Part shown: piece after piece, positions 23,101 through 34,607 of the stretch
Numbering within the stretch: the first letter of the stretch is position 1
How the letters are laid out: every line of letters starts with the position of its first letter
Origin: Diospyros lotus
Lineage: Eukaryota > Streptophyta > Magnoliopsida > Ericales > Ebenaceae
NCBI RefSeq assembly: GCF_014633365.1
Contig: NC_068350.1
Location: 5,968,501 to 6,032,500 of the forward strand
Length of the DNA: 64,000 nucleotides
Reading direction: 5' to 3'
Notes under the pieces: generated by a model
What the model saw: only the letters and a program-made list of their open reading frames with translations
Databases searched by the model: none
Told to the model about the DNA's origin: nothing
Translations under genes and position numbers: made by a program

Positions 23101-26100
23101 GGCTGCCTCATCTTCCTCACCCTTCATCGCCGGGTGGCTTCCATTAACGGCTGCCATGGCGTCGAAGCCCATAGCCTCTGGTGACGACAGACATGTCGAG
23201 CACCAAGCTCTCGGCCATGTCAGTGACCAAAGGTCGTCGGCCACTGCCATGGCGAGAATCAACCCACGGTCGAGAAGACGGCCACAGCGAACCCACGACA
23301 ACGACATTGAGACCCAAGGCCCATGAGGCTGCAACCGATCGAACCGCTTCACCCGCCATGGCGAGGAGCTTGAACCGTCAGCGCCGTTGAAGACCAATCG
23401 ATCGACGGCGATGGCATAGGCCAATTGATCAACAGCAACAGTGAGCAATAAAGACTGATGGCTCATGGCCAAGAACGAGGGCCGACAGGAAATCGGCCAT
23501 GGCTAGCAACCAAAAAAACCGACGGCGATGGCAATGCTTAAGGCCATGGCCAGTCGGTCGGAGATCGTGCGGCGGTCACAGCCTCGGTCGGCGACGTCGC
23601 GTGGTCACAGCGGACACCATCGGTCACTACTACGACGCCCCACGTTTGTCGGCCACACGAATGGTCCTTCCACCGGCCGCGACGCATACGGCGCCGGTGA
23701 CACAGCCTCCGTCATGGCCAGAGAATACCAAACAGACAAAAAAATAAACAAATTTTGTGCGGGAAAAAAAATTCACCAGTTTCTAAACCCGTGACTCTGA
23801 TACCGTTTGTTAGTTATTTTATGTATAAATCGTAAATATTACAAAGATAAATATCCAATTAATAGCAAAATTTTTGGATCTTTAAAACTTATCCCGTCAC
23901 TAGCCTCCTCGAATTTTCGGGTCAGGAGATAGAAAGTACACTCTAACCACAATGCAAATTCCCACTATTCTCAAAGAATACTCATAATATATTATGTTTA
24001 GTGATTTTCTGTGCATCCCAAACCTTATGAAGAGATATTTATTTATAGAGGAGAAAATCTTAACTGATAAGATTTAAAAGATAAAAATCAACCAAAATTC
24101 TATTTTCGAAATTATCTCATTTAGAGAGAATTTTATTTTAGGATAAAAATTTATCCCATCTTATTTTATTTTTGATCAGATGGACTCATCTTGATTGCTT
24201 TTGAACATTACCTAATTATGATATTTATCTACAAAGGCAGTGACACATTAGAACTGTAATCAATCACTAATATAAAACAAAAGATGTTTAAGCTCCGTAG
24301 TATTCTTCTGCATCTAATTTTCATGAACACTAAACATCAGATTTCTTTACCTGAATGTTATAATCCTTCAGGGTTCTCATTATGTCGTAGAGTAGACCTT
24401 TGTGATCTTGGCAAACAATTTGGACAAGGGTGTGAGAAGGACTGAGAGAGTTATCCATGTCAACCGATACACTGTTGGAGGTGAGAGATCCACTTTGATG
24501 TTCGTTGAGGTCTAAGTTGAACTTGTCCTCTGTGATTGCAGGTGGAAGAAATGAATGACCTTGCGAGCACGCAGTAATTTCAGGGCCAACCATTTCTATC
24601 TCACAACTAATCATGTCATCGCCTAAAGCGGCTTTTAGATGGTCAAGTGTATCTTCCTGTCTCTTCCTTGTATGGAGAAGTTCCCTGACCACAAGACGAT
24701 TTTGAACAAACCGTAAGTTCAACAATGTCAAGAGATGATATAGCAGATGTTGGCGAAGGAGTCTGACAAGTATACCATAATTAACCAAGAAAAGAGTATC
24801 AAATGCTAACGAGGAGGAAGCTACGAGCAATATGCAATATAAATAGTATTACTGCATCATAAAACATGTCAAGATTGTAAAAACCTGGTGTCGGTGACAA
24901 AAAACAAGTCCACCACTCTGCCATCTGGGGTGGTCGAGACCTTCACTCTCTTTATTATAAGCTCAAGATCGCAAAGAACTACCGTCACATCTGCCCAAAG
25001 TGTTCTTCACAACTCAGTGGCATGTATTACTGATATGTGCTAGAATCTAACAGCTCAAACGACACAAGGAAACATCAGAAAAATTAGAAGTAAATAAGCA
25101 AATGCTCTCATTCTCAATGTAGTTCCAGATCATGTAATTCATTATGCTTGTTTGTCAATTAAGAAAACAATGGAAAATCCCTAAAGTTTTAGCCCAATAA
25201 CAACTGCAACAAGTCTCCTCTCCCTTCTGCTTCTCAGCATTCAAATACAATGTAAAAGAAGACAAAGAACAAAGATGTTACCCCATTAAAGGAGGATTAA
25301 GATCTCATCTACAAGATTGCTTCTGGTTTCCAAATTCCACTTGACAAACAACCAGCCAAAAACCACACAAACTAAAATCAGCTCAAGAAAACACACAACC
25401 ATTCACCAAAAAAAAAAAAAGATTATTGAATCGACTGATTGAACCAAAATCAGATAGATTCATGAGTAAATAAAGGGTGTCTCAATTGCATCCCGCTATG
25501 CAAAAGTCGAGGGAGGGCCGTCTTTATGCACAGCTTTACCCTTACTTTCCAAAGAGACTGTTTCCATATCATTGCTGCCAGGCTCGTCCTTAGTTAGATT
25601 CAAGAGTGCAACAAATTTAAATTACCATGAAGAAGGCCTCTGCGGTCACAGCAGCAGAACTTCAAGAGGAAGACATCAGGAGGCTCGGGGGGCTGCAATT
25701 CGGAGCGGTAAAAGGGAATCGCAGAAGCTAAAGAACAAGAAGGGCACACCCCTATCAGCCTCTTCTTCAACAAACCCCATCTCGTGCTCGGTTTTCCGAT
25801 CACCCAGAACACTATGTAGCACCATCTCCCATCCGTAGACACATCTGCATCAAACAACCAAAAACCCATCAATTAATTCTTTGCATCCATGTCGCAAAAT
25901 GCACAGCTCAAGCCTACTGTTCTAACATTAAAACGCTTATTAAGGCAGAAATTTCAGATGGGATTGGAGCAATATATATACCGCCCCTGACAATGCTCAA
26001 ACCAAAGAAGAGGATGAGGCGGCAAAGATCACAGCCCAAGCCGGTCTTGTCGGGGCAATTGACAGTGATGATGGTGGGGTCGTCTTCTTTCTCGGACTGC

Positions 26101-26135
26101 CTGATGATCACCACATCGTCGTATAGAATCCCCAT
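17141..26135 (-). CDS. ACR10: ACT domain-containing protein, ACR9/ACR10 type
   Basis: Six exons join without a break: 26135-25982, 25844-25626, 24990-24885, 24684-24351, 17649-17365 and 17275-17141 (stop at 17143-17141). All introns are GT-AG and phases agree, giving 410 codons. ACT repeat hallmarks are NCPDKTGLGCDLCR near 26-39, CCDRRGLLHD at 116-125 and CQDHKGLLYDIMRTL from 251. The C-terminus ends TLMGWE. ACT repeats bind amino acids, and plant ACR proteins are thought to be amino-acid sensors or regulators with no catalytic domain. The length and ends match the ACR9/ACR10 subgroup (about 410-425 residues); ACR10 is my best match from memory. Intron 5 (24350-17650) is 6701 bp because a copia element sits in it; the exons show no damage. 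The start MGILYDDVV was chosen because family members begin this way, although an in-frame ATG lies upstream at 26183. Confidence 0.92.
17757..17952 (-). repeat. 98-bp tandem duplication across a retrotransposon edge
   Basis: Two 98-base copies, offset exactly 98 (TGCATT at 17763 and 17861), contain intron sequence plus the first 20 or so bases of the copia LTR (TGTTAGTTATTTTAT). The copies differ at a handful of sites. Confidence 0.85.
18950..22376 (-). pseudogene. Decayed copia gag-pol
   Basis: From right to left, the gag start lies near 22376 (NKGEKLFRDNYDVWHQKVQF) and more gag at 21058-20828 (FPFTWEHMKVNMTHNDNIRT). The GAG-pre-integrase domain with its HH..CC finger is at 20230-20090 (WHARLDHIGQERMNR, CEHCLAGKITRKPFGK). 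The integrase core is at 20012-19482 (SYFITFIDDFTHYGYIYLIS, TPQQNSVTERRNKTLLEMVR). Only the first part of reverse transcriptase remains near 19090-18960 (MEDKMESMKSNHVRDLVDLL). Most of reverse transcriptase and RNase H is deleted, and many stops interrupt the frame. Confidence 0.85.
21399..22167 (+). mobile_element. Non-autonomous hAT element inside the copia gag, 769 bp
   Basis: The ends are inverted (TAGAGATGGCAAA at left, TTTGCCATCTCTA at right), flanked by a perfect 8-base target duplication GGTTAAAC (21391-21398 and 22168-22175). GGCCCGGCCC-type subterminal repeats fill both ends. The middle (about 21590-22000) is a CTCGCCCTCGCC-type low-complexity array, followed by a run of about 22 A at 22012-22032. 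All ORFs in it are repeat artefacts. Confidence 0.9.
22815..23780. other. GC-rich insert between copia PBS and gag
   Basis: This segment is far more GC-rich than its surroundings. It starts with repeated GGGTCGACCC / GATCCGGAT(C/A)TGACCC motifs, typical of one end of a hAT-type element, and continues into codon-like GC-rich sequence with no recognised product. The other end and any target duplication were not found. It probably is another nested insertion. Confidence 0.35.
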
Positions 26136-26404
26136 CTCTTCTTCCTCCCCAAATTGTTCCTGAAAGTGAGAGATCCAATCCAAGCTTCTCTTCGTCTTCG
26201 GGGGGATACTGGCACTGTTGGATTTTCAGGGTTGTTTCCCGGACTGTTGCTTAATTTGCTCTGTCTGTGTGGTTGTATGGAGGACTAAAAACAAGCCCGG
26301 TTGCAAGAGATAAAAACAACCCAATTTGAGGGAACTTGGGGTTTTTGCAGAGCCGCCTTTGTCCGTTGTGTACTACTACCACTACTAGTCTCCTACAACT
26401 ACCC

Positions 26405-26410
<6 letters not shown>

Positions 26411-26443
<33 letters not shown>
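26411..26443 (+). repeat. (GA)n microsatellite upstream of the ACR gene
   Basis: About 16 GA units lie 276-308 bases upstream of the ACR start codon. On the coding strand this is a CT tract, a common feature of plant core promoters and 5' leaders. Confidence 0.85.
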
Positions 26444-26445
<2 letters not shown>

Positions 26446-26879
26446 CAATTCCAATTCATGTATGTGTATGTCTGTAGGCAGAAAGAGCGGCAGTGGGCGG
26501 AGACTGGCCGGCTTAAATCAAACACCCCTTTTAGGCCAACAGACCAACTTCCCCGTTCTTCCTTCCTTCCTTCCTTCCCCCATTAAATTCACATTTTGAA
26601 AAATGTGTTTACTTTGAAATTTTGAGTAAAATTATTTTATGATATTTTATTTAAAAAATTAATTATTATTTAAATAAAAAAAATTTAATACTAATATACT
26701 ATTAAATATATTTTAAAATTAATGAAATATTACAATATTTGTTTCCCAATTACAAAAAAAATACAAACAAGTTGCTTGGTTTTCCTTAGTATATTTAATA
26801 TATGCTATTATACTAATATAGTATATTTAATATATACTATTAAATACATTTTGAAATTATTTTTTTCCCAATCTAAAAG

Positions 26880-27475
26880 TTGCTTGAGAAAAAGGCGAAT
26901 CTGGCTAGAGGAGCAGTAGACCTTGGCCGATCTGAGTTGCTGAAGAAGCCGAATCGACGACAGTGGTTGAGGACGAACGACGGTGGTTGAGTTGCTAGAG
27001 GAGGCGGTGGCTAAGGACAAACGGTGACGATAGCTGGAAGACGAACAATAGTGGTGACTGAGGGCGAACAACGATCGTGGCTGGACGACGAACCAAGAAG
27101 ATTGAATGGCCAGGGGGCGGTTGACGGTGGCTTTTGGCGGTGGCGAGCGACGTCGACGATGCTCATGGCAGCGACGGAGATGGAGGGTGCGACCGACAGC
27201 CGATGCGAGAGAGAAAGATGAGAGGAGAGAGAGAGAAGAAAAGAGAAATCTATGAAAGGTTTGGGGGGGAGCCTTTGCGTTTTCCGTGTTTTCAATTTTT
27301 TGTGTGTTTTCACATAAAACACCCAAAACAACAAATATTGTTTTGGATTTTCTTTACAAATTTTTTTCTTGTTCTTGAAAACGCGTTTTTGAAAATAACA
27401 AAGAGAATACGTTTTCAGTGTTTTGAAAAATTGAAAACAGAAAATGGCTCGAAAACGCCAAAGAGAAAGTTTTAA
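26880..27475. other. GC-rich island with AAAACGCGTTTT-type edge
   Basis: A GC-rich stretch with repeated GACGGTGGTTGAGGACGAAC units (about 26940-27070) ends in AT-rich sequence rich in GAAAACGCGTTTTTGAAAA. It looks like a transposon-borne gene fragment or tandem repeat. No family was recognised in any frame. Confidence 0.3.
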
Positions 27476-27566
27476 TTAATTAAATTAAATATATATTTAT
27501 CTCATAAAAGCTAATCATGAATAATAAATCATTAAATTAGTTCTTTGGATAAAAGAAAAATTCTTG

Positions 27567-27727
27567 AAAGTCAAACAGGTTGACAGACAGGCTTACAGAA
27601 CGGAAACTAAAAGATTAAAATGTCATCACCCACATTGTATTATACTTTTTTTAATGTAATATGGGTGAGAGTATTTTAATCTTTTAACTCTCATTCTGTA
27701 AGTCTGTCTGTCGACCTGTCTGACTTT
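27567..27727. mobile_element. MITE with long inverted repeats, 161 bp
   Basis: The left half begins AAAGTCAAACAGGTTGACAG and the right half, reversed, AAAGTCAGACAGGTCGACAG. Similarity extends inward about 70 bases through CTTACAGAA and TAAAAGATTAAAAT, so the whole element folds into one hairpin. Its ends resemble those of the 12625-14161 element. Confidence 0.8.
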
Positions 27728-28199
27728 GTAAAAAAACTCGAGATAAAATTAAGTTATTTTTGTTAGCTTTAATCATTTCGGTTAATATGGATAAACTGGG
27801 TTCTCTTTTAGTTTCAGTTTAATTGATTTTATTATTATAAAAAAAATCGGCTAATTTAGTTAAGTTGTTGCCTTGCCTACTCCGCAGCCAATTAGGTAAC
27901 TAAAGTGCTCACCGCCACTTCCTCATTGCTTTTGTTTTTGTTTTTTAACATTGAAGAGAAAAGAAACAAACTAACGCTGAAAAGAAAACGATCAACTTAT
28001 ATAGAAAAAAAACAAAAACGATAAGGTCCAAAGGCCACCAACCAACAACCACGCACTTGGTTTCTCTCAAAATATGATGTTGGCAATCATAAAAACACAT
28101 ATCAAATGAAGTAAAATCAACTTTAACATTGTTGTAAATAAGAATTTTATTGAAAATGATTAAAAAAAAAAAAACGTCTATAATTTTAAGGTAAGACAT

Positions 28200-30420
28200 A
28201 ATTCGAGCCTTACAATAAAAGATTATACTAAAAGATCTAAATAATTAATAAAAATATATAATTATCTTAACAATAAGTGAAAATATGTACAACTCTTGGA
28301 GAAAATCTTCATCAACGTCACATTCTAAAAACATTTAAATAAAACTTCTTCCCTAAGGATCATCTTAACTTTGGCTATCCAAGGTTAACGGTTGTGTTGT
28401 CAACCCTATGATACTTACTAGAATAATCACTTAAGGTGCATAGAGATACTCATAAGTCATTTAGGTCGATTGAAGTTATTTTTTAGTTAGGTCAACTGAA
28501 GTTATTCTTTAGTTAACCAAAGTTGGTCAAAAAATTTGATCTCATATCTTAGATTGACCTAGCATTTGATCAAAGTTATGCGTTTAGCTACAACTTCAAT
28601 CGACTGAAGTTGTGTCTTTGGTTGACCAAAGTTCAATGGTTGTGTTTTATTGTACTTATTTTTTGCATCCCTTTTATTGCACGTCAAGAGTATATTTTTG
28701 CAAAATATTTTTCACCTTATACTTTAAAATCATTGCCTGATTTTTTCATGCAAAAAGGTAATATCTCTTTTTGAAGAAAATGCTCTTTAACTTCTATTTT
28801 TGCATATTCATGTCTCTAACTTGAATTTTTTGTCTCAAAAAGTTTATGACTAATTTTGTTTTTAGGTTGTCTCCTTTTTTTTTTCCAGATTATCTTTTTA
28901 AACAATGATCTCTAATATGTTGTGTTAGCCCAGATTCCTACAATTGCTGTTGAACATTGAAAAAAGTTTAAAAGTTTTCAAATTTCAAAATCATTTTATG
29001 TTTCTCAGTGTAATAACTAGTTATCGAAAGATGTTTATATATAAAGAGTGAGTATGAAGGCTTCAAGAGACATAAGAACAAACTATTGATAAAACATTCA
29101 AACAAGAGTGAGAAGACTGAAATACTGGAAGCGTATTAGCTAGAATTCTCAATTATTAGTGACTTATTTGGTTTGTCTCTGATTGTAAATTTGTTATTTT
29201 TTACTCACTTGTTATATGAAGAGATTGTATTTGCTAACAATGTGTTAGTGATTCTTACTCAAGTAAGAGATTGTATGTTGATTTTAGCTCCAATTAAACT
29301 TTAGTGTTGATTTTCCATAGTGGAACATTAAGCTCAATTTTGAGATAAATGATTAGACTCTTTAAAGAGTTGGACCTTTATAAAATTATCTTGTTCTTTG
29401 TAGTTATTTGATTTCAATTTTCATATATTTGCTCAATCACATTTTATTAAGATCAAAAAAATTAAGAATTTTCAATAATAGCTAAAATTACAAATTTTTG
29501 AAAAATCCAATTCACCTCCTTTTGGATATTTTTTTGGGAAATAAGTACAAAGTATGGCACCATACACCCAAGAGGGATGATGAATTGAGTGTTTTAAAAA
29601 ATGAAAATCTTTACTTCATTTTAGTGAGTTAAAACAAAAAATAGAAAATGTCAAATGCAATGCTTGAAAAATATAAAGTAAGAATGATAAATAACACGAG
29701 ATTTATAATAGTTTGGCTAAACTCACATATTCCACTACCTTATCTCCCTACTAAGAATTTTCAAATCCACTAAAATCTTCTACTTAACCAAGCAGGCCTT
29801 TTAACATAAACCGTTAGGAATACAAATTTCCTACCAAACTCAGTAGGCCCTCTAACACACAAACTAGAAATTACAAGAAAGAATACAATCAAGAAGATTT
29901 GAGAGTTGACACACTCAATTACAAATTCTCTCAAACAAAATACAGAAAGCCTAAAACAAGATAATACAATTGATATGTATAGCTTTTTGAGAGAGTAAAA
30001 AGAAAGTTTAACCACTAATGAAAAGAATGAATACAATGGTAAGCTCTTGACACTTAATTTTCATTATCAGTCTTCTCCAGTGTTTCTTTGTACTGTATTT
30101 GTAGGCTTCTTCAAAATTTGAAGAAAAACAAGTTGTTAGAGCCTTCAAAACTAGCCGTTAAAAAGATTTGCGATCAAAACGATCGACAGGCTCATAGAAA
30201 TGATCGATCAATTTTTTTGCAGTAGCTGTCAATCGAGGCTGGTCGATAGCTTGCATATAATCAATTGACAAGCTTGGAAAGTCAATCGACACCTCAAGGG
30301 CAAACTATTAACTGATTGAGAAAAACATGTGACATTTTGGCCTTCAAATTTAAAAAACATGATTTTAATGTTCAAGTACCATATGACCAACTTTAATAGA
30401 TTAAATACTCTTGAGCCAAC
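28200..30420. mobile_element. Degenerate copia LTR fragments
   Basis: Several LTR-like pieces abut. A plus-oriented piece (about 28925-29535) ends in a TTCACCTCCTTTTGG phrase typical of copia LTR ends. It meets a minus-oriented piece (about 29540-30060) that matches 33445-33980 (CACCATACACCCAAGA, GAATGATAAATAACAC). Repeats such as GTCGATTGAAGTT near 28470-28620 are probably LTR-internal. Confidence 0.55.
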
Positions 30421-30509
30421 TTGCTCATATTAATTAAGTTTTGATGATTAACAAAAATATTTTTGTAATATAAATGTATTTCTTTCTCATATAAAAAAAT
30501 AAATTTATT

Positions 30510-30840
30510 TTGAATTAAAAGTGGGTACAAAAAGTAAATTTATTTTGAATTAAAGGTAAATTGTTTTTAAACATGTTTCCTTTTTTTGATCATTTATGTC
30601 TCAAAAGTTTATGTTTGAATTTTTATTTGTTGATAAATGCTTTTATTACTTATGCAAAAAGTAAATTTCTTTTGAATTAAAGGAGAATTACTTTTAGACA
30701 TATTTTCTCTTTCTCATACAAAAAGTAAATTTATTTTGAATTAAAAATAATTGATTTTAGACATGTTTTCTCTTACTCATGTAAAAAGTAAATTTATTTT
30801 GAATTAAAGGAAATAACTTTTAATCATGTTTTCTTGTTTT
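30510..30840 (+). repeat. About 65-bp minisatellite (AAAAAGTAAATTTATTTTG)
   Basis: The core AAAAAGTAAATTTATTTTG followed by AATTAAAG recurs near 30525, 30658, 30720 and 30783, and once more at about 31367 beyond the MITE insertion. Copies are separated by phrases such as ACATGTTTTCTC. Confidence 0.75.
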
Positions 30841-30864
30841 AATTATTTATGTCTCAAAAGCTTA

Positions 30865-31328
30865 GGCTGCGTTCTTTTTATTGTTTTCAAGTCATTTTTA
30901 ATTTTTAATTTTTTAAAATAATGAAAACGCGTTCTCTTTACTGTTTTTAAAAATGCATTTTTGAAAACAAAAAAAAAAATTATAAAGAAAACTCAAGACA
31001 ATAAAAAATTGTTTTGAGTGTTTTCATCCAAAACAAACTCAAAACTCAAAACATATTTATTTATTTATATTTTATTATTATAATAGAAAAAGTATTACAA
31101 AATTCATTAATTTTAAAATGTAGATATTTTTTTAATAATTTATAAACTTTAAATATTTTTAATTTACTGAATAATCAAATTTATTGAATAAAATATTATT
31201 AAAAAATTATTTTCAAAATTTCAAAGAGAATGCATTTTTAATTTTCTAAAAACAGACTACTAAAACAGAAAACTGAAAATAAATTCAAAACTCAAAATTG
31301 AAAATTAAAAAATAAAGAGAACGCAGCC
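30865..31328. mobile_element. Tourist-like (PIF/Harbinger) MITE, 464 bp
   Basis: The ends are inverted: GGCTGCGTTCTTTTTATT at left and GGCTGCGTTCTCTTTATT at right (reversed). TTA flanks both sides (30862-30864 and 31329-31331), the target duplication of PIF/Harbinger elements. The interior is AT-rich and non-coding. It sits inside the minisatellite array. Confidence 0.85.
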
Positions 31329-32171
31329 TTATATTTGAATTTTCAAATCTTAATTTCTCATGCAAAAAGTAAATTTATTTTGAATTAAATGTAAGACATG
31401 TTTTCTTATTATTTAAGAAAGACTAAACATTTTTTGAATTTCAAATTTTATATTAACCATTTTTTTAGTAGCTAAAATGCTTATAAATACCGTCAAAGTC
31501 ATTTTTTGAATATCCATTGCACATTCAAATCTCCCAAAAACTATCAAGCTAATTTTTAAGCATTCCAAGGCTCTTAAAGATTCATTGTTCATCCACCGAA
31601 GAGCCACAAGGCAAGAGGAGAAAAGTTCTTCAATTCTTCTACGACAAATCCGAACTTTTTCATTTGATGTTATAAATTTATTTATTTATTTAAATATTAT
31701 TATCTTGTGTAATTTGTTCTTAATTATTTATTTGTGTTCAAATGTAGACAAATTATTTGTAAACATTTAAATTATTATTGAGTATTGTATAGGTTTCCTA
31801 GATCTGTTAAAATATAGGTGAATCTAGTTTCCAAAGTAAGTTACGGAAAAAACCTTGGTGTAGTGATTGTTTAGAACTCATTGTAATCTAAGTGTGTATC
31901 TAGTTTCTAAAGTGAGCTAGTGTGGAAAGTTTGATAATTTTGATTTAGTGGAACCCCAATGGTGGTTAGACCTTGGGAGAGAACCACTATAAATTGTGTT
32001 GTGCCTCATTATATTTATTTTTCTTATATCTTGTGGCTTACATTTATTATTAATTTTAAATATAATTTATTATATTTATCAAATATATTTTTTTTAATAA
32101 AATCATTAATCAAGAATATTTATTAAAATTAAAAAAAATTAATCACTTAATATATCTCCTATAAATTTTAA

Positions 32172-33429
32172 TCACACAAGAGAGGGTGAATTGAGAGTGA
32201 GGCAAAAAATTATTTTATTCTCACAAAACTCTTTTGCTATTTTTTTTAAATCTTTTATTTGACTCTGAACATTCTTCAATTTTTTCTTTTCTTTGTTGAC
32301 TTTTTCAATAGATAATTTTAAAGATCGGTTATTTTCTTGAAGTTTATCATTTTGAGCTTTTCGGATATTATTCTCATTTTTCAAAAAATTTATTTCATTT
32401 TCTAAAAATAAAATTTTATTTTTCAACAAATTGTTTTCCAAACTTAATTTATAAAAATCTTGTACTAATTCATTAAAAGCATTTTCTAATTCTTTAAAGA
32501 GAAATAATTACTTAAACTATTAGAAGATTTAGATATTACCTCGTGATCTTCATATTGTGCCATCAAGTATAGGTTGTCATCACTTGATTCATTATTTGAT
32601 TAGTATTGATCTTATCACTCCAACTTAAAGGACTTCTTGAATTTCTTCTCACTTTTCATGAATAATGAACATTTTGATTTGATATGTTCCAACTTTAATT
32701 CTCTTTTATGTTTCTCTTCCTTAAACTTATCCTTCTTATTATCTTTTTTCTCTTTATTATCATCTCTTTTCATTATCATATCTTTTCATCATAATCTCAT
32801 GAGTCATGAGAGATCCAATCAAATCATCAAATGATAAAATATCTTTAGTCTCTTGAATGGCTATCACTTGGATCCCATTCCTTGAGTAGGCTCCTAAGAA
32901 TTTTTCTAACTTTCTTCCCATTTGGTAGGCTCCTAAACTTGTGACAATATTATTAAATCTAATAAATATATCTTTAGTAAGTTGTCAATATCTCATTGGT
33001 AAAAGTTTATACTTATGAATCAGTAAATTTACCTTTGTCTTCCTAACTTGACTTGTACTTCATGAGTGCTATATTTAATTTGTCCCAAATCTCCTTGGTT
33101 GTTTTGTATGGGAATACTCTATTAAATTCCTCTGGCCTAAGTGCACAAAAAAGGATGTTCATGGCTCCAGCATTTATCTTCACAATCCCTTTCTCTCCTT
33201 TTGTCCATTCTCTTATCTTCTCCATTGGGGGTAGAGTGACTCCATATATGATTGTCTCATAAACGTTAAGGTCTTGCATCACATAATAAGAGATCATCTT
33301 CTTCCAATATACGTAATTGAATCCATCAAAGTAACGCGGCCTTATAGTGCTTTGACCTCGAATGGTTTGTGTCATTTTTTGAATTCTCCTTAGGTGATTA
33401 AATTTGAAAAACAAAAACAAGAATCCCAA
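32172..33429 (-). pseudogene. Copia gag remnant
   Basis: The minus strand reads a copia gag start (RPRYFDGFNYVYWKKMISYY, then WTKGEKGIVKINAGAMNILF and EEFNRVFPYKTTKEIWDKL). It continues leftward with stops into Lys-rich sequence and a coiled-coil tail (ENNLLKNKILFLENEINFLK) typical of some copia gag proteins. Protease and later domains are missing. Confidence 0.75.
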
Positions 33430-33444
33430 ACTTTGAAACCAATT

Positions 33445-33985
33445 GTTGGGTTAACACAAGGTATGACACCACACACCCAAGAAGAGAAGGTGAATTGGGT
33501 GTTTAAAAAAATTGCTTAAAATTTAAAAACCTTTGTTTGAAATGAGATTATAGGGAGTCAAAACATAAAATATAAAATGTCAAATGTAATGTTTGAAAAA
33601 TATAAAACAAGAATGATAAATGACACAAGAGATTTATAGTAGTTCAGTTAAACCCAATCTACTTCACTATCTTAACTTTCCATTGAAGATTTTCGAATCC
33701 ATTAAAACCTCCAATGTAACTAAATAGACTCTCTAACATAAACAGTTAGAAATACAAGTCTCCTACCAAATTCAATAAGCCCTCTAAAACACAAGTTATG
33801 AAGAAAGAAAACAATCAAGAAGATTTGAGAGTTGACACTCTCGAAACAAATTCTCCTAAACAAAATACACAAGAGTTAAAATAAGATAATACAATTAATA
33901 TATATAGTCATCTAAGAGAAAAAAAAATAAAAATTTAAGCACTAAGAATGAATACAGCGATAAACTCTTAACATTTTATTTAATT
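33445..33985 (-). repeat. Copia LTR partner of the gag remnant
   Basis: The sequence matches 29540-30060. It sits just upstream of the minus-strand gag, with a decayed primer-binding site (AATTGGTTTCAAAG) between them, so it is the 5' LTR of the remnant. Confidence 0.6.
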
Positions 33986-34572
33986 ATAATAATATAATAA
34001 TTAAATTATAATACAATATTATCTCGCCAAAATTGAGCAAAGGTGGCCGTTGGAGGGACAAAAATTATCCATTCGTGTGATTCACCGATAAGCAGAGAAA
34101 CACATGGACGAAGCCACTGCCAACACCAAGGTTTGACTGTTCCAGATCAAATTTAACGGTCAAAATCAAAATCATAGTTGCATAGAAACTCCGCTTAAAT
34201 TGTTAATGTTAGGAGCGTGTCAACACAATTTTGAGTGGCCTTCAATCCGCTTAAATTGAAATTGAAGTGAGGGACTGGGTTTGATTTAATTAATAATGAC
34301 ATATTTATTAATAATCATATTTTGAGATAAATTAATATTAATAGTTCACGACTTTAATATTTAGTCTAGACAAGAGTCAAAGGTTCTTTTACAATTTATC
34401 TTCTCTGTCAAAATCTAAAATATGAGCGACAAAGAATCGTGCAAAAAAGATAATTCTAAGTTAATTATTCTTTAATTAAGTTTGAGTTTAAAACTAATTA
34501 AATATTAAACTCAATTTGGTACTACACAAATTGGTAGTACTCAAACTGATAGTACGCAATTTTAATTTTACG

Positions 34573-34607
34573 TGGATGGATGGATGGATGGATGGATGGA
34601 TGGATGG
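34573..34607 (+). repeat. (GGAT)n microsatellite
   Basis: About eight to nine GGAT units in a row. Confidence 0.9.

Larger units (their letters stand above)
17836..24233 (-). mobile_element. Copia-type LTR retrotransposon in ACR intron 5
   Basis: LTRs lie at 17934-18361 (428 bp) and 23808-24233 (426 bp); on the plus strand they begin TGTTAGTTATTTTATG and end CA. The element reads on the minus strand, like the host gene. A primer-binding site GGTATCAGAGTC lies next to the right LTR. The flank AAGGC at 17831-17835 matches AAGGC at 24234-24238, a perfect 5-base target duplication. It matches the outer copy of the 98-bp duplication, so the original left end is 17836. The interior is broken. The LTRs are clearly diverged, so the insertion is old. 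Confidence 0.9.

Noticed and set aside
23083..23472. 129-codon minus-strand frame in a GC-rich insert
   Set aside because: Open frames occur on several phases from GC-rich composition; no family recognised and the context is transposon.
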